From the NCBI RefSeq assembly GCF_000972385.1, contig NZ_JXTE01000045.1:1-64000 (forward strand): a DNA stretch of 64,000 nt. Reading direction: 5' to 3'. The translations under genes and the position numbers were made by a program. The notes below the pieces were generated by a model that saw nothing but the letters and a program-made list of their open reading frames with translations, was not told the DNA's origin and did no database searches. Source of the stretch: Streptomyces sp. WM6386. GTDB lineage: Bacteria > Actinomycetota > Actinomycetes > Streptomycetales > Streptomycetaceae. This document shows positions 1 to 8,280 of this stretch, piece after piece. How positions within the stretch are numbered: the stretch's first letter is position 1; every line of letters starts with the position of its first letter.

Positions 1-216
1 GGGACCGGAAGTCGGCGCGGGACCGGAAGTCGGCGCGGGACCGGAAGTCGGCGCGGGACCGGAAGTCGGCGCGGGACCGGAAGTCGGCGCGGGACCGGAG
101 GTGGGTGCCAGGCCGGAGGTCGGCGCCAGGCCGGAGGTCGGCGCTGCCCCGGGCGTCGGCGCGGGACCGGAGGTTGGCGCGGTTCCCGGCGTCGGCGCGG
201 GACCGGAGGTCGACAC
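1..216 (-). repeat. 18-bp in-frame tandem repeat coding APTSGP
   Basis: Twelve consecutive 18-base units lie at the left edge. The first five (1-90) are identical, reading GCGCCGACTTCCGGTCCC on the minus strand, and the next seven are diverged. On the minus strand each unit encodes a six-residue block (APTSGP and variants such as TPGTAP and TSGLAP), so the array expands a protein without shifting its frame. The array begins outside the window, so its true length is unknown. Confidence 0.9.
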
Positions 217-1176
217 GGGCCCGGCGCTGGGCTCAGGGCGGGCAGGCGGTGTGGGGCGTGGGGCGGTTTCCGGCCTGGCGTCCGTCGGCGGTGCGTCTTC
301 CGGGGGTACGTCCGTCACCGGCGCGTCCATCACGGGCGGCGGCCCGAACTGGCCCATGGGGGGCGCGACCGTACCGGGCGCCGCGTCCGCCACCCACTCG
401 GGCACGGCGCGCAGCCGGAACGTCGGCACGGCGTCGCGGGGCTCCTGGCCCTTCGGGTCCGGCAGGGCGCGGAGGGGGAAGGTCGGGGGCTCGGGGGTCT
501 GGCGGAAGAGATGGGTGGGCTTGTCCCGAGGGGGCTGGTCGGCGGGCTCGGCAGAGCCGACCGGACCGGCGGGTGTGGCGGTGGGCAGCACGGCAGACGG
601 GGTGGAGGCTCCGCCCGACTCGGCGGCCCCCGGCACGAAGTCGGCGGGCTCGGATCGCGGCGCAGGCTGAGCGGACTCGGCAACCCCCGGCGCAAAGGCG
701 CCAGGCCCGGACGGCACCGCAGACTCGGCACGCACCCGACCCGACTCCCCCACGTACGACACCCGGCCCGACCCCTCCGGTCCGAAAGCCTCCCCCGGCT
801 CCCCGGAACCCGGCACCGCGTACGACACCTGATCCGGCTCCCCCGGCTGCCTCGTCGGCAGCGGCACCCCACCCGGCACCCCCGGCGGAGCCGTCGGTAC
901 CGGCTCTGCCGTGAACCGGCTTGAGCCGTCCGCGTCGATGCGCAGGGCGAGTACGTAGCCGATGCGGTCGTCGTGGACCGTGGCGTGGACGGGGTGGCCG
1001 GTGGCGAGGACGATGCGGTGGAGGTGGTCGAGGACGCTCTGGTGGATCTCCTCGCCGGGGATCGGCGTCACCGGTACGCCGCCCACCGACGCGCCGGCCG
1101 GGCCGACCAGGACATCGATCGGCGCCGCCGCGAGCACGGCCTGCTGGTCCCGCTTCTCACGGCTGCGTCGCGACAT
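1..1176 (-). CDS. Proline/alanine-rich repeat protein, N-terminal part (runs off left edge)
   Basis: An open frame runs from an ATG preceded by GAGGGA to the window edge with no stop, giving 392 residues of a longer protein. The N-terminus (MSRRSREKRDQQ, then about 90 residues with LVGPAGASVGGVPVTPIPGE and a segment VLDHLHRIVLATGHPVHAT) looks folded. From about residue 95 it becomes a low-complexity P/A/G/E-rich linker with short conserved islands (THLFRQTPEPPTFPLRALP, VPTFRLRAVPEWVADAAP), ending in the hexapeptide array. The gene is divergent from the DUF6668-type gene, and I recall Streptomyces homologues annotated with C-terminal TPR or ATPase parts, which would lie outside this window. 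The function is unknown. An in-frame upstream ATG at 1242 is possible but has a poorer context. Confidence 0.75.
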   Translation of the reverse strand, partial: MSRRSREKRDQQAVLAAAPIDVLVGPAGASVGGVPVTPIPGEEIHQSVLDHLHRIVLATGHPVHATVHDDRIGYVLALRIDADGSSRFTAEPVPTAPPGVPGGVPLPTRQPGEPDQVSYAVPGSGEPGEAFGPEGSGRVSYVGESGRVRAESAVPSGPGAFAPGVAESAQPAPRSEPADFVPGAAESGGASTPSAVLPTATPAGPVGSAEPADQPPRDKPTHLFRQTPEPPTFPLRALPDPKGQEPRDAVPTFRLRAVPEWVADAAPGTVAPPMGQFGPPPVMDAPVTDVPPEDAPPTDARPETAPRPTPPARPEPSAGPVSTSGPAPTPGTAPTSGPAPTPGAAPTSGLAPTSGLAPTSGPAPTSGPAPTSGPAPTSGPAPTSGPAPTSGP

Positions 1177-1183
1177 CGTTCCC

Positions 1184-1231
1184 TCACTCGGATCCGTCGG
1201 GGAGTGGGTGGACGGCGTGTTCGAACTCCAT
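1184..1231 (-). other. Possible 15-codon leader ORF
   Basis: A GGAGG sequence (in GATGGAGGCACC) sits just before an ATG that opens MEFEHAVHPLPDGSE. Its TGA lies 7 bases before the ATG of the repeat protein, and the GAGTGAGGGA around the stop doubles as the next ribosome site. This could be a translated leader that couples into the downstream gene, or it could be chance. No homologue is recognised. Confidence 0.25.
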
Positions 1232-1394
1232 GGTGCCTCCATCGGCCGCCGCCCTCCCGCTCCCCCGGCATCCAGAGCCGGTCGTACCCGTACTGTTGAG
1301 TAGTCTCTCCGCTCGCTCACGGTTCTCACGTCACCGTGGCGTCACAGGCTCGTCCCAGCCCGGCGGAGGGACGGCCCCGGAAAGGAGACCGTAC

Positions 1395-1892
1395 GTGCAG
1401 CAGGCACAGGGACCGGAGATCTGGATCCGTGGTCCGGTGACCGTACCGGAGGGACCTGCGGGGCCCGCCGCCGCCCATGCCACCGCCCGGCGTTTCTCCT
1501 TCGTCGGCACCCATGGCGGCGCCGGTGTCTCCACGCTCGCCGCCGTCTACGGCGGCCACGACTGCGGGCGCGACTGGCCCGGCCCCGACGCTCCCCCGTC
1601 CGTGCTGCTCGTCGCCCGCACCCATGCGAGCGGGCTGGCCGCTGTCCTGCACACTCTGGACGCCTTTCGGCGCGGAGCGGCCCCGCACGGCCTCGACCTC
1701 GACGCCGTGGTGCTCGTCGCGGACGCCCCCGGCCGGCTGCCGAAGCCGCTGGCCCAGCACGTCAAGGTGATCGAGTCGCTGATCGACGTCTACCGCGTGC
1801 CGTGGGTGCCCGACTGGCGCCTCGGCGATCTCGGCGGCCGTCTCCCGCGCGAGACCGAGCCTCTGGCCCGCCTCACCGGCCGGTCGCGCTGA
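1395..1892 (+). CDS. DUF6668-type P-loop-like protein
   Basis: The protein has 165 residues. The GTG start is chosen because AAAGGAGA lies 6 bases upstream; the frame is open further upstream but that part looks non-coding. The sequence carries FVGTHGGAGVSTLAAVYGG near residue 33, a glycine-rich loop resembling the Walker A of ParA/MinD-like proteins but without a convincing lysine. It is followed by VLLVARTHASGLAAV and LDAVVLVADAPGRLPKPL, which fit the beta strands of a P-loop fold. Such proteins in Streptomyces are, from memory, called DUF6668 and often sit beside secretion or conjugation-like genes. The divergent neighbour is the repeat protein, and the two may share the intergenic promoter region. 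The biochemical role is unknown. Confidence 0.7.
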   Translation: MQQAQGPEIWIRGPVTVPEGPAGPAAAHATARRFSFVGTHGGAGVSTLAAVYGGHDCGRDWPGPDAPPSVLLVARTHASGLAAVLHTLDAFRRGAAPHGLDLDAVVLVADAPGRLPKPLAQHVKVIESLIDVYRVPWVPDWRLGDLGGRLPRETEPLARLTGRSR

Positions 1893-1983
1893 CGGCGCTC
1901 CCCCGTCCACACACGACACCCCCTCGACAGATACTTGCATGCGCATATGATCGGCGTACGACGTCCATCACCTGGGGGATTCC

Positions 1984-2568
1984 ATGACGCGCCGTTTCCT
2001 GTTCGTGCTCGGCAGCAGCCGCGACGACGGCAACACCGAGCTGCTGGCACGCACGGCGGCCGAACAGCTGGCCGACGACGTCGAGCAGCAGTGGATCGAC
2101 CTCAACGACCACCCGCTGCCCGACTTCGAGGACCTGCGGCACGACAGCGACCATGCGCGACCGACCGAGGGGAACGTCGGGCTGCTGTTCGACGCCACCC
2201 TCGCGGCGACGGACATCGTGATCGCGTCCCCGCTGTACTGGTACTCGCTCTCCGGACAGGCCAAGCGCTACCTCGACCACTGGTCGGGCTGGCTGCGCAC
2301 CCCCGGTGCCGACTTCAAGGGCACGCTCGCGGGCCGCACCCTGTGGGGTGTCACCGCGCTGGCGCACGAGGAGTTCGAGGTCGCCGACCCGCTGATCGGA
2401 ACCCTGCACCACTCGGCCGCGTACATGCGGATGCGGTTCGGCGGGGTACTGCTCGGCAACGGCAGCAAGCCGGGCGACGTACGCGGCGACACGCAGGCGC
2501 TGGCCCGCGCGAAGACGTTCTTCGCCCAGGAGGCACCGCTCGCGCGTTTCCCGTACGACACCCCGTGA
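1984..2568 (+). CDS. NAD(P)H-dependent FMN oxidoreductase (flavodoxin fold)
   Basis: The 194-residue protein opens with FLFVLGSSRDDGNTELLA, the phosphate-binding loop for FMN in NADPH-dependent FMN reductases, and has IVIASPLYWYSLSGQAKRYLDHW near residue 80, the second FMN-contacting loop. Length and motifs match cytosolic flavodoxin_2/FMN_red family quinone or flavin reductases. GGGGGA precedes the ATG. It stands alone, convergent with the ABC permease gene with only 7 bases between the stop codons. The substrate cannot be told from sequence; quinone reduction in redox defence is a guess. Confidence 0.85.
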   Translation: MTRRFLFVLGSSRDDGNTELLARTAAEQLADDVEQQWIDLNDHPLPDFEDLRHDSDHARPTEGNVGLLFDATLAATDIVIASPLYWYSLSGQAKRYLDHWSGWLRTPGADFKGTLAGRTLWGVTALAHEEFEVADPLIGTLHHSAAYMRMRFGGVLLGNGSKPGDVRGDTQALARAKTFFAQEAPLARFPYDTP

Positions 2569-2575
2569 CCGGCGC

Positions 2576-3445
2576 TCAGGCCGTGATGTCCTTCGTCGTG
2601 AACCTCGCCCATGCCGCCGAGCCGAAAACCGCCGCGTACAGAGCCTGGAGGCCGAGGTTCTTCACCAGGTCGTCCCAGTAGACGGGTTCGCGCATGAGGT
2701 CGGCGAAGGACAGCCAGTAGTGGGAGAAGAAGTACGGCTGGAGCGCGTGCAGCTGGGGGATCTGGTCGAGGATCTGGACCGTGATGAGCAGGCCCACGGT
2801 TGTCGCCATCGCGGCGATGCCGCTGCCGGTCAGCGTCGACACGAACAGGCCGAGGGCCGCCACGCCGGTCAGTGACGCGGCGACGACCAGGGCGATCAGG
2901 AAGGCCCGGCCGAGGCCTTCGCCGAAGCTGATCTGTGTGCCGGAGATAGTGGTCAGATCCCCCAGTGGGAAGAGCAGGGCGCCGACCGTGAGTGCCGAGG
3001 CCGCGACCACCAGGGTGGCCACGAGGCAGAAGGTCATCACCGTCGCGTACTTGGTGAGCAGGAGGCGGGTGCGGCCGGCCGGGGCGACCAGGAGGTAGCG
3101 CAGGGTGCCGGCGTTCGACTCACCGGCTATCGCGTCGCCCGCGATGACGCCGATGGCCATGGGGAGGAAGAAGGGGAGGGTGGCGGCGAGTGCGGTGAAG
3201 ACCAGGAACAGGCCGTTGTTGGTGATCTGCGAGACGAAGGCGGGGCCGCCGCCACCGCCCCCTCGGGGGCCGCCGTCGTCGCCCGTCTCGATCTTCACGG
3301 CGATGCCGACGAGGATCGGTACGGCCGCGAGGACGCCGAGGAGGGCGAGGGTGCGCCAGCGGCGGAAGGTGGTGATCAACTCACTGCGGAACAACCCGAA
3401 GGTCCACAACGGACTCGGCTTGACCAGGACCTCAGCTCGCGACAT
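2576..3445 (-). CDS. ABC-2 type transporter permease
   Basis: The 289-residue integral membrane protein has about six hydrophobic segments (for example TLALLGVLAAVPILVGIAV, FLVFTALAATLPFFLPMAIG, MTFCLVATLVVAASALTVG, FLIALVVAASLTGVAALG). A glycine-rich extracellular loop (DDGGPRGGGGGG) follows the first membrane span, and the motif GVIAGDAIAGESNAGTLRYL is typical of ABC-2 permeases. It overlaps the upstream ATPase gene by 14 bases, so the two form one translationally coupled exporter. With the LolA-like gene it makes a three-gene operon. The transported substrate is unknown. Confidence 0.9.
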   Translation of the reverse strand: MSRAEVLVKPSPLWTFGLFRSELITTFRRWRTLALLGVLAAVPILVGIAVKIETGDDGGPRGGGGGGPAFVSQITNNGLFLVFTALAATLPFFLPMAIGVIAGDAIAGESNAGTLRYLLVAPAGRTRLLLTKYATVMTFCLVATLVVAASALTVGALLFPLGDLTTISGTQISFGEGLGRAFLIALVVAASLTGVAALGLFVSTLTGSGIAAMATTVGLLITVQILDQIPQLHALQPYFFSHYWLSFADLMREPVYWDDLVKNLGLQALYAAVFGSAAWARFTTKDITA

Positions 3446-4424
3446 CGAAGCCCTCTCCCGTCAGCGCCACGAAGGCGTCCTCCAGCGAGGCCCGTTCCAC
3501 TCCGAAGGCCCGTACGCGCACGCCCGCTCCCACCAATGCGGCGTTGATGTCGGCCAGTTCGCCGTCCGGGGGATCCGCGGTCACCCGGTCGTCGGCCACC
3601 ACCACATCCGCGACGCCCTGTTCCTTCAGCACCCGCGCCGCGTCCCCCGTGTCCGGAGTCGTCACCACCAGCCGTCCGCGCGTCCCCGCCGCCAGGTCGG
3701 CCACCGGGCCCTGCGTGATCAGGCGGCCCTGGGCCATCACGGCCGCGTGGGTGCAGACCTGCTCGATCTCGTCCAGCAGATGCGAGGACAGGAAGACGGT
3801 CGTGCCGTCCGAGGCCAACTCCCGGACCAGGGAGCGGATTTCACGCATTCCCTGCGGGTCGAGGCCGTTGGTCGGCTCGTCGAGGACGAGGAGTCTGCGG
3901 GGTTGGAGGAGGGCCGCCGCGAGACCCAGGCGCTGTTTCATGCCCAGCGAGTACGCCTTGGCCTTCTTGCCGGCCGCGGCCGCCAGGCCCACCCGGTCCA
4001 GTGCCGTCGCGACGCGTGCGCGCCGGGTGCGGGGGTCGGCGGTCGGGTCGGCGGCGTCGTAGCGGATGAGGTTGTCGCGGCCGGAGAGAAAGCCGTAGAG
4101 CGCGGGGCCCTCGATGAGTGCGCCCACGTGCGGCAGTACGGCGCGCGCGGAGCGCGGCATGGGGCGGTCCAGGACCCGGGCCGAGCCGGAGGTCGGTTCG
4201 ATGAGGCCCATCAGCATGCGGATGGTGGTGGTCTTGCCCGAGCCGTTCGGGCCGAGGAAGCCGAAGACGCTGCCTGCCGGGACGGTCAGGTCGAGACCGT
4301 CGACGGCGAGCTGCCCGCCGCGGTAGCGCTTGGTGAGGGCGCGGGTGTGGATGACGGTGTCACCCACGTCCGCGCTGTCACCGTCGCCCTCCGGTTGCGG
4401 CTCCGTGGCGGGCGGCTGGTCCAT
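3432..4424 (-). CDS. ABC transporter ATP-binding protein
   Basis: The 330-residue cytoplasmic ATPase has Walker A GPNGSGKTTTIRML near residue 59, the signature SLGMKQRLGLAAALL, and Walker B LLVLDEPTNGLDP, followed by the H-loop in VFLSSHLLDEIEQV. The DrrA/CcmA-like arrangement and a C-terminal domain of about 100 residues match ATPases that pair with ABC-2 permeases. It begins 33 bases after the LolA-like gene and overlaps the permease start. It powers the permease, and export rather than import is expected for this subfamily. Confidence 0.95.
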   Translation of the reverse strand: MDQPPATEPQPEGDGDSADVGDTVIHTRALTKRYRGGQLAVDGLDLTVPAGSVFGFLGPNGSGKTTTIRMLMGLIEPTSGSARVLDRPMPRSARAVLPHVGALIEGPALYGFLSGRDNLIRYDAADPTADPRTRRARVATALDRVGLAAAAGKKAKAYSLGMKQRLGLAAALLQPRRLLVLDEPTNGLDPQGMREIRSLVRELASDGTTVFLSSHLLDEIEQVCTHAAVMAQGRLITQGPVADLAAGTRGRLVVTTPDTGDAARVLKEQGVADVVVADDRVTADPPDGELADINAALVGAGVRVRAFGVERASLEDAFVALTGEGFDVAS

Positions 4425-4457
4425 CGGCTCCCTCGATCCGTTGTGCGCGTGGGGTGG

Positions 4458-5681
4458 TTACTTGGCCTCGTCGGCCGCCTTCACCAGCGCGTCCTTGGTC
4501 ACCGCACCGACGTAGACCTTGCCGTCGTCGGTGATCAGGGCGTTGATCAGCCGGGTCTTGAACACCGTGCCCTCGCCGAACTTGCCGCTCGCCTTGTCGC
4601 CGAGCGAGTCGAGGAAGCCGCCGAAGGCGCCGCCGGCCTCGGAGCCGGACGGGATGCCCTGGCCGCCGGTGTCGAAGGTGGCGATGGAGGTCCAGCCCTC
4701 GCCGATGACGTCGAGCCCGTCGGGACCGCCCGGGGCGAAGCCCTCGTCGCCGGAGAAGCCGCCGGAGTGGCCGGAGTGGCGCTCGGGTGCCCCGGCGGCG
4801 TCCTCCTCGGTGACCTTCGCGCCCTTGGGAGGCGTGAAGTCGAAGGTGGACGCGGCCGGCTTGGCATAGCTGATCTGGGTGAAGCCGGCGTCGACGACCG
4901 CCGCGCCGCCGCTCGCCGGGGTCAGCGTGAACTTCAGCGGCAGCCCGGTCTTCGCGTCCACGGCCACAGTGACCTGACCGACGGTGGACCCGGAGTCCTT
5001 GGGCTTGATGACGAGCCGGTAGGCATCGCGGCCCGCGACGTGCGCGGTGCCCTCGACGGTCACGGAGGTCGTGTCGTCGACCGCCTTGAGGGCGTCCTCG
5101 GTGAGGTCCTTGGGCGTGGCCGGGACCTCTTCCCGCTGGTCCTTCCCGTCGCTGTCGTCGGCGGTGCCGTGGAAGACCTCGTTGGTCCCGCTGTCGTAGC
5201 CCCACACGTCCTTGCCGTTGTGGATGAGGCTGTACTCGGCGGCGTTCTCCAGGAGCGAGAGCTTCTGCTTGTCCTCGCCGTCGGCCGCGACCCGCAGGGT
5301 GTGGGTGCCGGTGGCGAGTGCGGTGAGCTTGGACGTCGGATCGGCCGACGAACCGTCACCCGAGCGCGATCCCGAACCGCCGCCGGTCAGGCTGTTCTCC
5401 AGCCCGCCGAAGTCCGGCAGCCCCAGATCCGTGGTGATCTTCACGGTGCCGGACAGCCGCTCCACGTCCGACGCGGCGATCTTCTCGATGAGTTGCTGTG
5501 CGCTGATCTTCGGCAGGTCGGGGTCGCCGGAATCGGCGAGCGCCGGGACCAGCCCGATGGTCGCCGCGGCCACTCCCACGACCGCGACCGGGACGACGTA
5601 CCGCGCGGCCTTGCGCCGCCCGGCGCGCAGGTCGTCGCTCTCGTCCGGCGTCGTGCTGTCGTCGGATCCGTACGGTGCCAT
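4458..5681 (-). CDS. Membrane-anchored LolA/MucB-like protein
   Basis: The 407-residue protein starts at ATG (MAPYGSDDSTTPDESD), chosen because GGAGGT lies just upstream; in-frame codons further 5' lack a ribosome site. A short charged cytoplasmic head is followed by one membrane segment (ARYVVPVAVVGVAAATIGLVPALA), then a large extracellular part with ISAQQLIEKIAASDVERLSGTVKI, a LolA-like beta domain start. VTVAVDAKTGLPLKFTLTP resembles the substrate-cavity strands of the LolA/RseB fold. A Gly/Ser/Asp-rich loop interrupts the domain. It is the first gene of an operon with an ABC ATPase and permease, which suggests a lipid- or lipoprotein-binding partner for that exporter (inference). Confidence 0.75.
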   Translation of the reverse strand: MAPYGSDDSTTPDESDDLRAGRRKAARYVVPVAVVGVAAATIGLVPALADSGDPDLPKISAQQLIEKIAASDVERLSGTVKITTDLGLPDFGGLENSLTGGGSGSRSGDGSSADPTSKLTALATGTHTLRVAADGEDKQKLSLLENAAEYSLIHNGKDVWGYDSGTNEVFHGTADDSDGKDQREEVPATPKDLTEDALKAVDDTTSVTVEGTAHVAGRDAYRLVIKPKDSGSTVGQVTVAVDAKTGLPLKFTLTPASGGAAVVDAGFTQISYAKPAASTFDFTPPKGAKVTEEDAAGAPERHSGHSGGFSGDEGFAPGGPDGLDVIGEGWTSIATFDTGGQGIPSGSEAGGAFGGFLDSLGDKASGKFGEGTVFKTRLINALITDDGKVYVGAVTKDALVKAADEAK

Positions 5682-5930
5682 GTGTGCCCTACCTCCGTGA
5701 TAGGCGGCGGCTTCCAACTGCTCCACTCGTCCACCCCGTAGCCGCCATTCTCACCCGAATCGGTGAGGAGTGGTGTTTTCCCGTGGTTCCCATCTGACCA
5801 AATCCGTCAGGGCGATACGTCAGCCCCCGGGCTCAACTCCACGTACACCTGCGGTATGACACATGGAGGCGGCGCCTCCCCCGACCCGTAGGGGTCGCGT
5901 AGGAAGACGCCGCTCGTGTACGTCGGTGGA

Positions 5931-6938
5931 TCAGCCGCGCAGGAACACGTAGTCCGCCTGGTACGGCACGCCGACGATCGCACCGGGTGTGCAGGAGCCG
6001 GTCGGGGCGACGCCGCCGACGGTGTTCAGGCGCAGGATCTCGGTGGTGTCGGCGAGCAGGCCGTGGTGCTTGCCGGACCGGGTGGCCTTCAGGTCGAGCT
6101 CGGGGATGTTCCCGTCGCCGTTCGGCGTGCGGGAGATGACCGAGCCGGTGACCGCGCTGCCGTCCCGCGCGATCCATTGCGGGGTACCGGAGTTGGGCTC
6201 GACGAAGGAGTGCGCGATGTGGCCGGCGAGCACGGCGCTGACGTCCCGCTGGGCGAAGGCGTACCCGCCGCCCTCGGCCGGCTTGCACTCATAGATCTGC
6301 CGGCCCTCGACGACGGACGCCTGGAAGTTGCGCAGCGCGTCCCGGAAGTCGAAGCCGGCGACGGTGACCTGGTGGAGCTGGCCGCGGACGGCTCCGCCGG
6401 GGAACTCGGCGGTGTGCAGGTTGGCGTAGAACGCGCCGGGGTCGGACTTCAGGGCGTCGAGCAGCGCGCCGTCCTTCACCTTCACGGTGCCGGTGACGCT
6501 GTGCCCCTTGGCCTTGTCGAGCAGCTTGGTGAAGTCGACCTTGACGCCGCCGTTGGCGCCCTTGGCGCCCTGGTGGATGTGGAGCAGGGTGGGCCTGCCG
6601 GTGCCGCGCCAGGTCACGGCTACGGACACCTTGTCGCCCTTGACCTTGATGAACTCCAGTGCGGCGCCGTCCTTGTCGTTCACGGCGGGGCCGCCCTGGA
6701 CGGGCACCTCGTTGGCGCCCCGGAGGCTCGCGGCGAGGATCGTGCCGCCGCTGCCGCCGAGGACGCCGCTCCGACTGACGATGCTCTCGCCGCCCGAGTG
6801 GCCCACGTGGTCGACGCGGTCACCTCCGGCGGCGAAGGCGGGAATCACCGTGGCGGCGACACCACCGGCGGCGGCCACCGCGACGGCGGTGACGACGAGG
6901 CTCTTACGGCGCTTGGAGAACGTCGCTTTCATGCCCAT
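5931..6938 (-). CDS. Secreted CHRD-domain protein with DUF3455 C-terminus
   Basis: The 335-residue exported protein has a signal segment (KRRKSLVVTAVAVAAAGGVAATVIPAFA). Residues of about 65-180 form a CHRD domain, with NEVPVQGGPAVNDKDGAA, LLHIHQGAKGANGGV and FYANLHTAEFPGGAVRGQL. Residues of about 195-335 match DUF3455, with DVSAVLAGHIAHSF, PQWIARDGSAVTG, LRLNTVGGVAPTG and YQADYVFL. The ATG is 11 bases after GGGGAGA; a second ATG two codons later is also possible. It is monocistronic, with a perfect 14-base palindrome about 100 bases upstream. No enzymatic role is known for either domain. The fusion of the two is the notable point. Confidence 0.85.
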   Translation of the reverse strand: MGMKATFSKRRKSLVVTAVAVAAAGGVAATVIPAFAAGGDRVDHVGHSGGESIVSRSGVLGGSGGTILAASLRGANEVPVQGGPAVNDKDGAALEFIKVKGDKVSVAVTWRGTGRPTLLHIHQGAKGANGGVKVDFTKLLDKAKGHSVTGTVKVKDGALLDALKSDPGAFYANLHTAEFPGGAVRGQLHQVTVAGFDFRDALRNFQASVVEGRQIYECKPAEGGGYAFAQRDVSAVLAGHIAHSFVEPNSGTPQWIARDGSAVTGSVISRTPNGDGNIPELDLKATRSGKHHGLLADTTEILRLNTVGGVAPTGSCTPGAIVGVPYQADYVFLRG

Positions 6939-6963
6939 GATTCTTTTGTCTCCCCGTATTGCA

Positions 6964-6984
6964 GCTGACGCCCCCTGCGTCAGC
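6964..6984. other. 7-bp stem hairpin upstream of the CHRD gene
   Basis: GCTGACG and CGTCAGC flank a 7-base loop between the CHRD start and the polyprenyl synthase stop. It could be part of the transcription end of the polyprenyl synthase gene or of the leader of the CHRD mRNA. No U-tract follows on either strand. Confidence 0.4.
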
Positions 6985-7034
6985 TTCTGGGCATGAATAC
7001 GGGGTCGATCTCAGATTGGACTCAGTCCAGATTG

Positions 7035-7048
7035 GTGACGTACGTCAC
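7035..7048. promoter_or_regulatory. Perfect 14-bp palindrome, operator candidate
   Basis: GTGACGTACGTCAC reads the same on both strands. It lies 97 bases upstream of the CHRD-protein start and 15 bases after the polyprenyl synthase stop. Its position and symmetry fit a dimeric regulator binding at the CHRD promoter. Two copies of CAGATTGG lie immediately next to it (one directly abutting). The regulator is not identifiable from sequence. Confidence 0.45.
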
Positions 7049-7062
7049 ATACGCCGGGCCTG

Positions 7063-8073
7063 TCAGCCCGCCCGGTGGACCACCGCGTCGCACATCTCCA
7101 TGAGCGAGGCCTTCACATCGCCCTCCGGCAGCGGAGCGAGCGCCGCCCGGGCCTCCTCCGCGAACCGCACGGTGTCCCGCCGCGCCTGCTCCAGCGCGGG
7201 ATGCGCCCGCAGCGCGGCCAACGCCTCGGCGTGCCGCGCGTCGTCGGTCAGGTCGGAGTCCAGCAGCTCGCACAGCGCGATGTCCTCCGCGAGGCCCAGC
7301 CGCGCCGCCCGCTCCCGCAGTCGCAGCACCGGCATGGTCGGGATGCCCTCGCGCAGATCCGTCCCCGGGGTCTTCCCGGACTCGCGGGAGTCCGAGGCGA
7401 TGTCCAGGACGTCGTCCGCGAGCTGGAAGGCGACGCCGAGGCGCTCGCCGTACTGCGTCAGCACGTCGACCACCGACTCGTCGGCGCCCGACATCATGGC
7501 GCCGAACCGGCAGGACACCGCGACCAGCGAGCCGGTCTTGCCGCCGAGCACGTCCAGGTAGTGCTCGACCGGATCCCGGCCGTCCACCGGCCCCGCGGTC
7601 TCCAGGATCTGACCCGTGACCAACCGCTCGAACGCCTCGGCCTGCACCCGGACCGCCTCCGGACCGAGGTCGGCCAGGATGTGCGAGGCGCGGGCGAAGA
7701 GGAAGTCGCCGGTGAGGACCGCGACCGAGTTGCCCCACCGGGTGTTCGCGCTGTCGACCCCACGCCGCACGGACGCCTCGTCCATCACGTCGTCGTGGTA
7801 CAGCGTCGCCAGGTGGGTCAGCTCCACCACCACGGCCGACGGCACGACTCCGGGGGCGTAGGGGTCGCCGAACTGGGCAGTGAGCATCACGAGCAGCGGA
7901 CGGAAGCGCTTCCCGCCCGCCCGTACGAGGTGCTGCGCGGCCTCCGTGATGAAGGGGACCTCGCTCTTGGTGGCTTCGAGCAAACCCTCCTCGACGGCCG
8001 CCAATCCGGCCTGGACATCGGCTTCCAGAGCCTGGTCCCGCACGCTCAGCCCGAACGGCCCGACGACGGTCAC
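7063..8073 (-). CDS. All-trans polyprenyl diphosphate synthase (menaquinone side chain)
   Basis: The 336-residue class I prenyl elongase joins isopentenyl diphosphate units into the long isoprenoid chain, most likely for menaquinone. The first aspartate-rich motif is YHDDVMDEA (about residues 92-100) and the second is LADDVLDIA (about 218-226). GGKRFRPLL near residue 53 provides the pyrophosphate-binding lysine and arginines, and VSCRFGAMM follows. Length and motifs match heptaprenyl/nonaprenyl synthases of actinobacteria. It is divergent from the peptide transporter. Exact chain length cannot be read from sequence. Together with MenG, MqnC and the MenJ-like reductase elsewhere in the window it completes much of the quinone pathway. 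Confidence 0.93.
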   Translation of the reverse strand: MTVVGPFGLSVRDQALEADVQAGLAAVEEGLLEATKSEVPFITEAAQHLVRAGGKRFRPLLVMLTAQFGDPYAPGVVPSAVVVELTHLATLYHDDVMDEASVRRGVDSANTRWGNSVAVLTGDFLFARASHILADLGPEAVRVQAEAFERLVTGQILETAGPVDGRDPVEHYLDVLGGKTGSLVAVSCRFGAMMSGADESVVDVLTQYGERLGVAFQLADDVLDIASDSRESGKTPGTDLREGIPTMPVLRLRERAARLGLAEDIALCELLDSDLTDDARHAEALAALRAHPALEQARRDTVRFAEEARAALAPLPEGDVKASLMEMCDAVVHRAG

Positions 8074-8280
8074 GAGGGGTCTCCTGTCTGCTGGTGTCTA
8101 CTGGCGATTACACGGTTTGTCGATAGGTCGCTGCCATCACTCAAGTCAGCGTATCCGGTCACGTTTCGATCACCGCTGCCGCCCACCCGTGCAGCACGGG
8201 CGGTATCGGATCACGACCGGTATGTTTTTGATCACCTGAAAAGAACGGATATCTGTCGACTTAGACGGAAGTAGTAGAGC

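Noticed and set aside
1..216. CRISPR array
   Set aside because: Units are contiguous 18-mers without spacers and lie within a coding frame.
921..1394. N-terminal extension of the DUF6668-type gene
   Set aside because: It is antisense to the repeat-protein gene and promoter; the GTG at 1395 has AAAGGAGA.
3105..5741. Very long plus-strand open frame across the ABC/LolA genes
   Set aside because: It is antisense to three well-supported genes and its translation is Arg/Gly/Val-rich with no domain, the usual shadow of high-GC codon bias.
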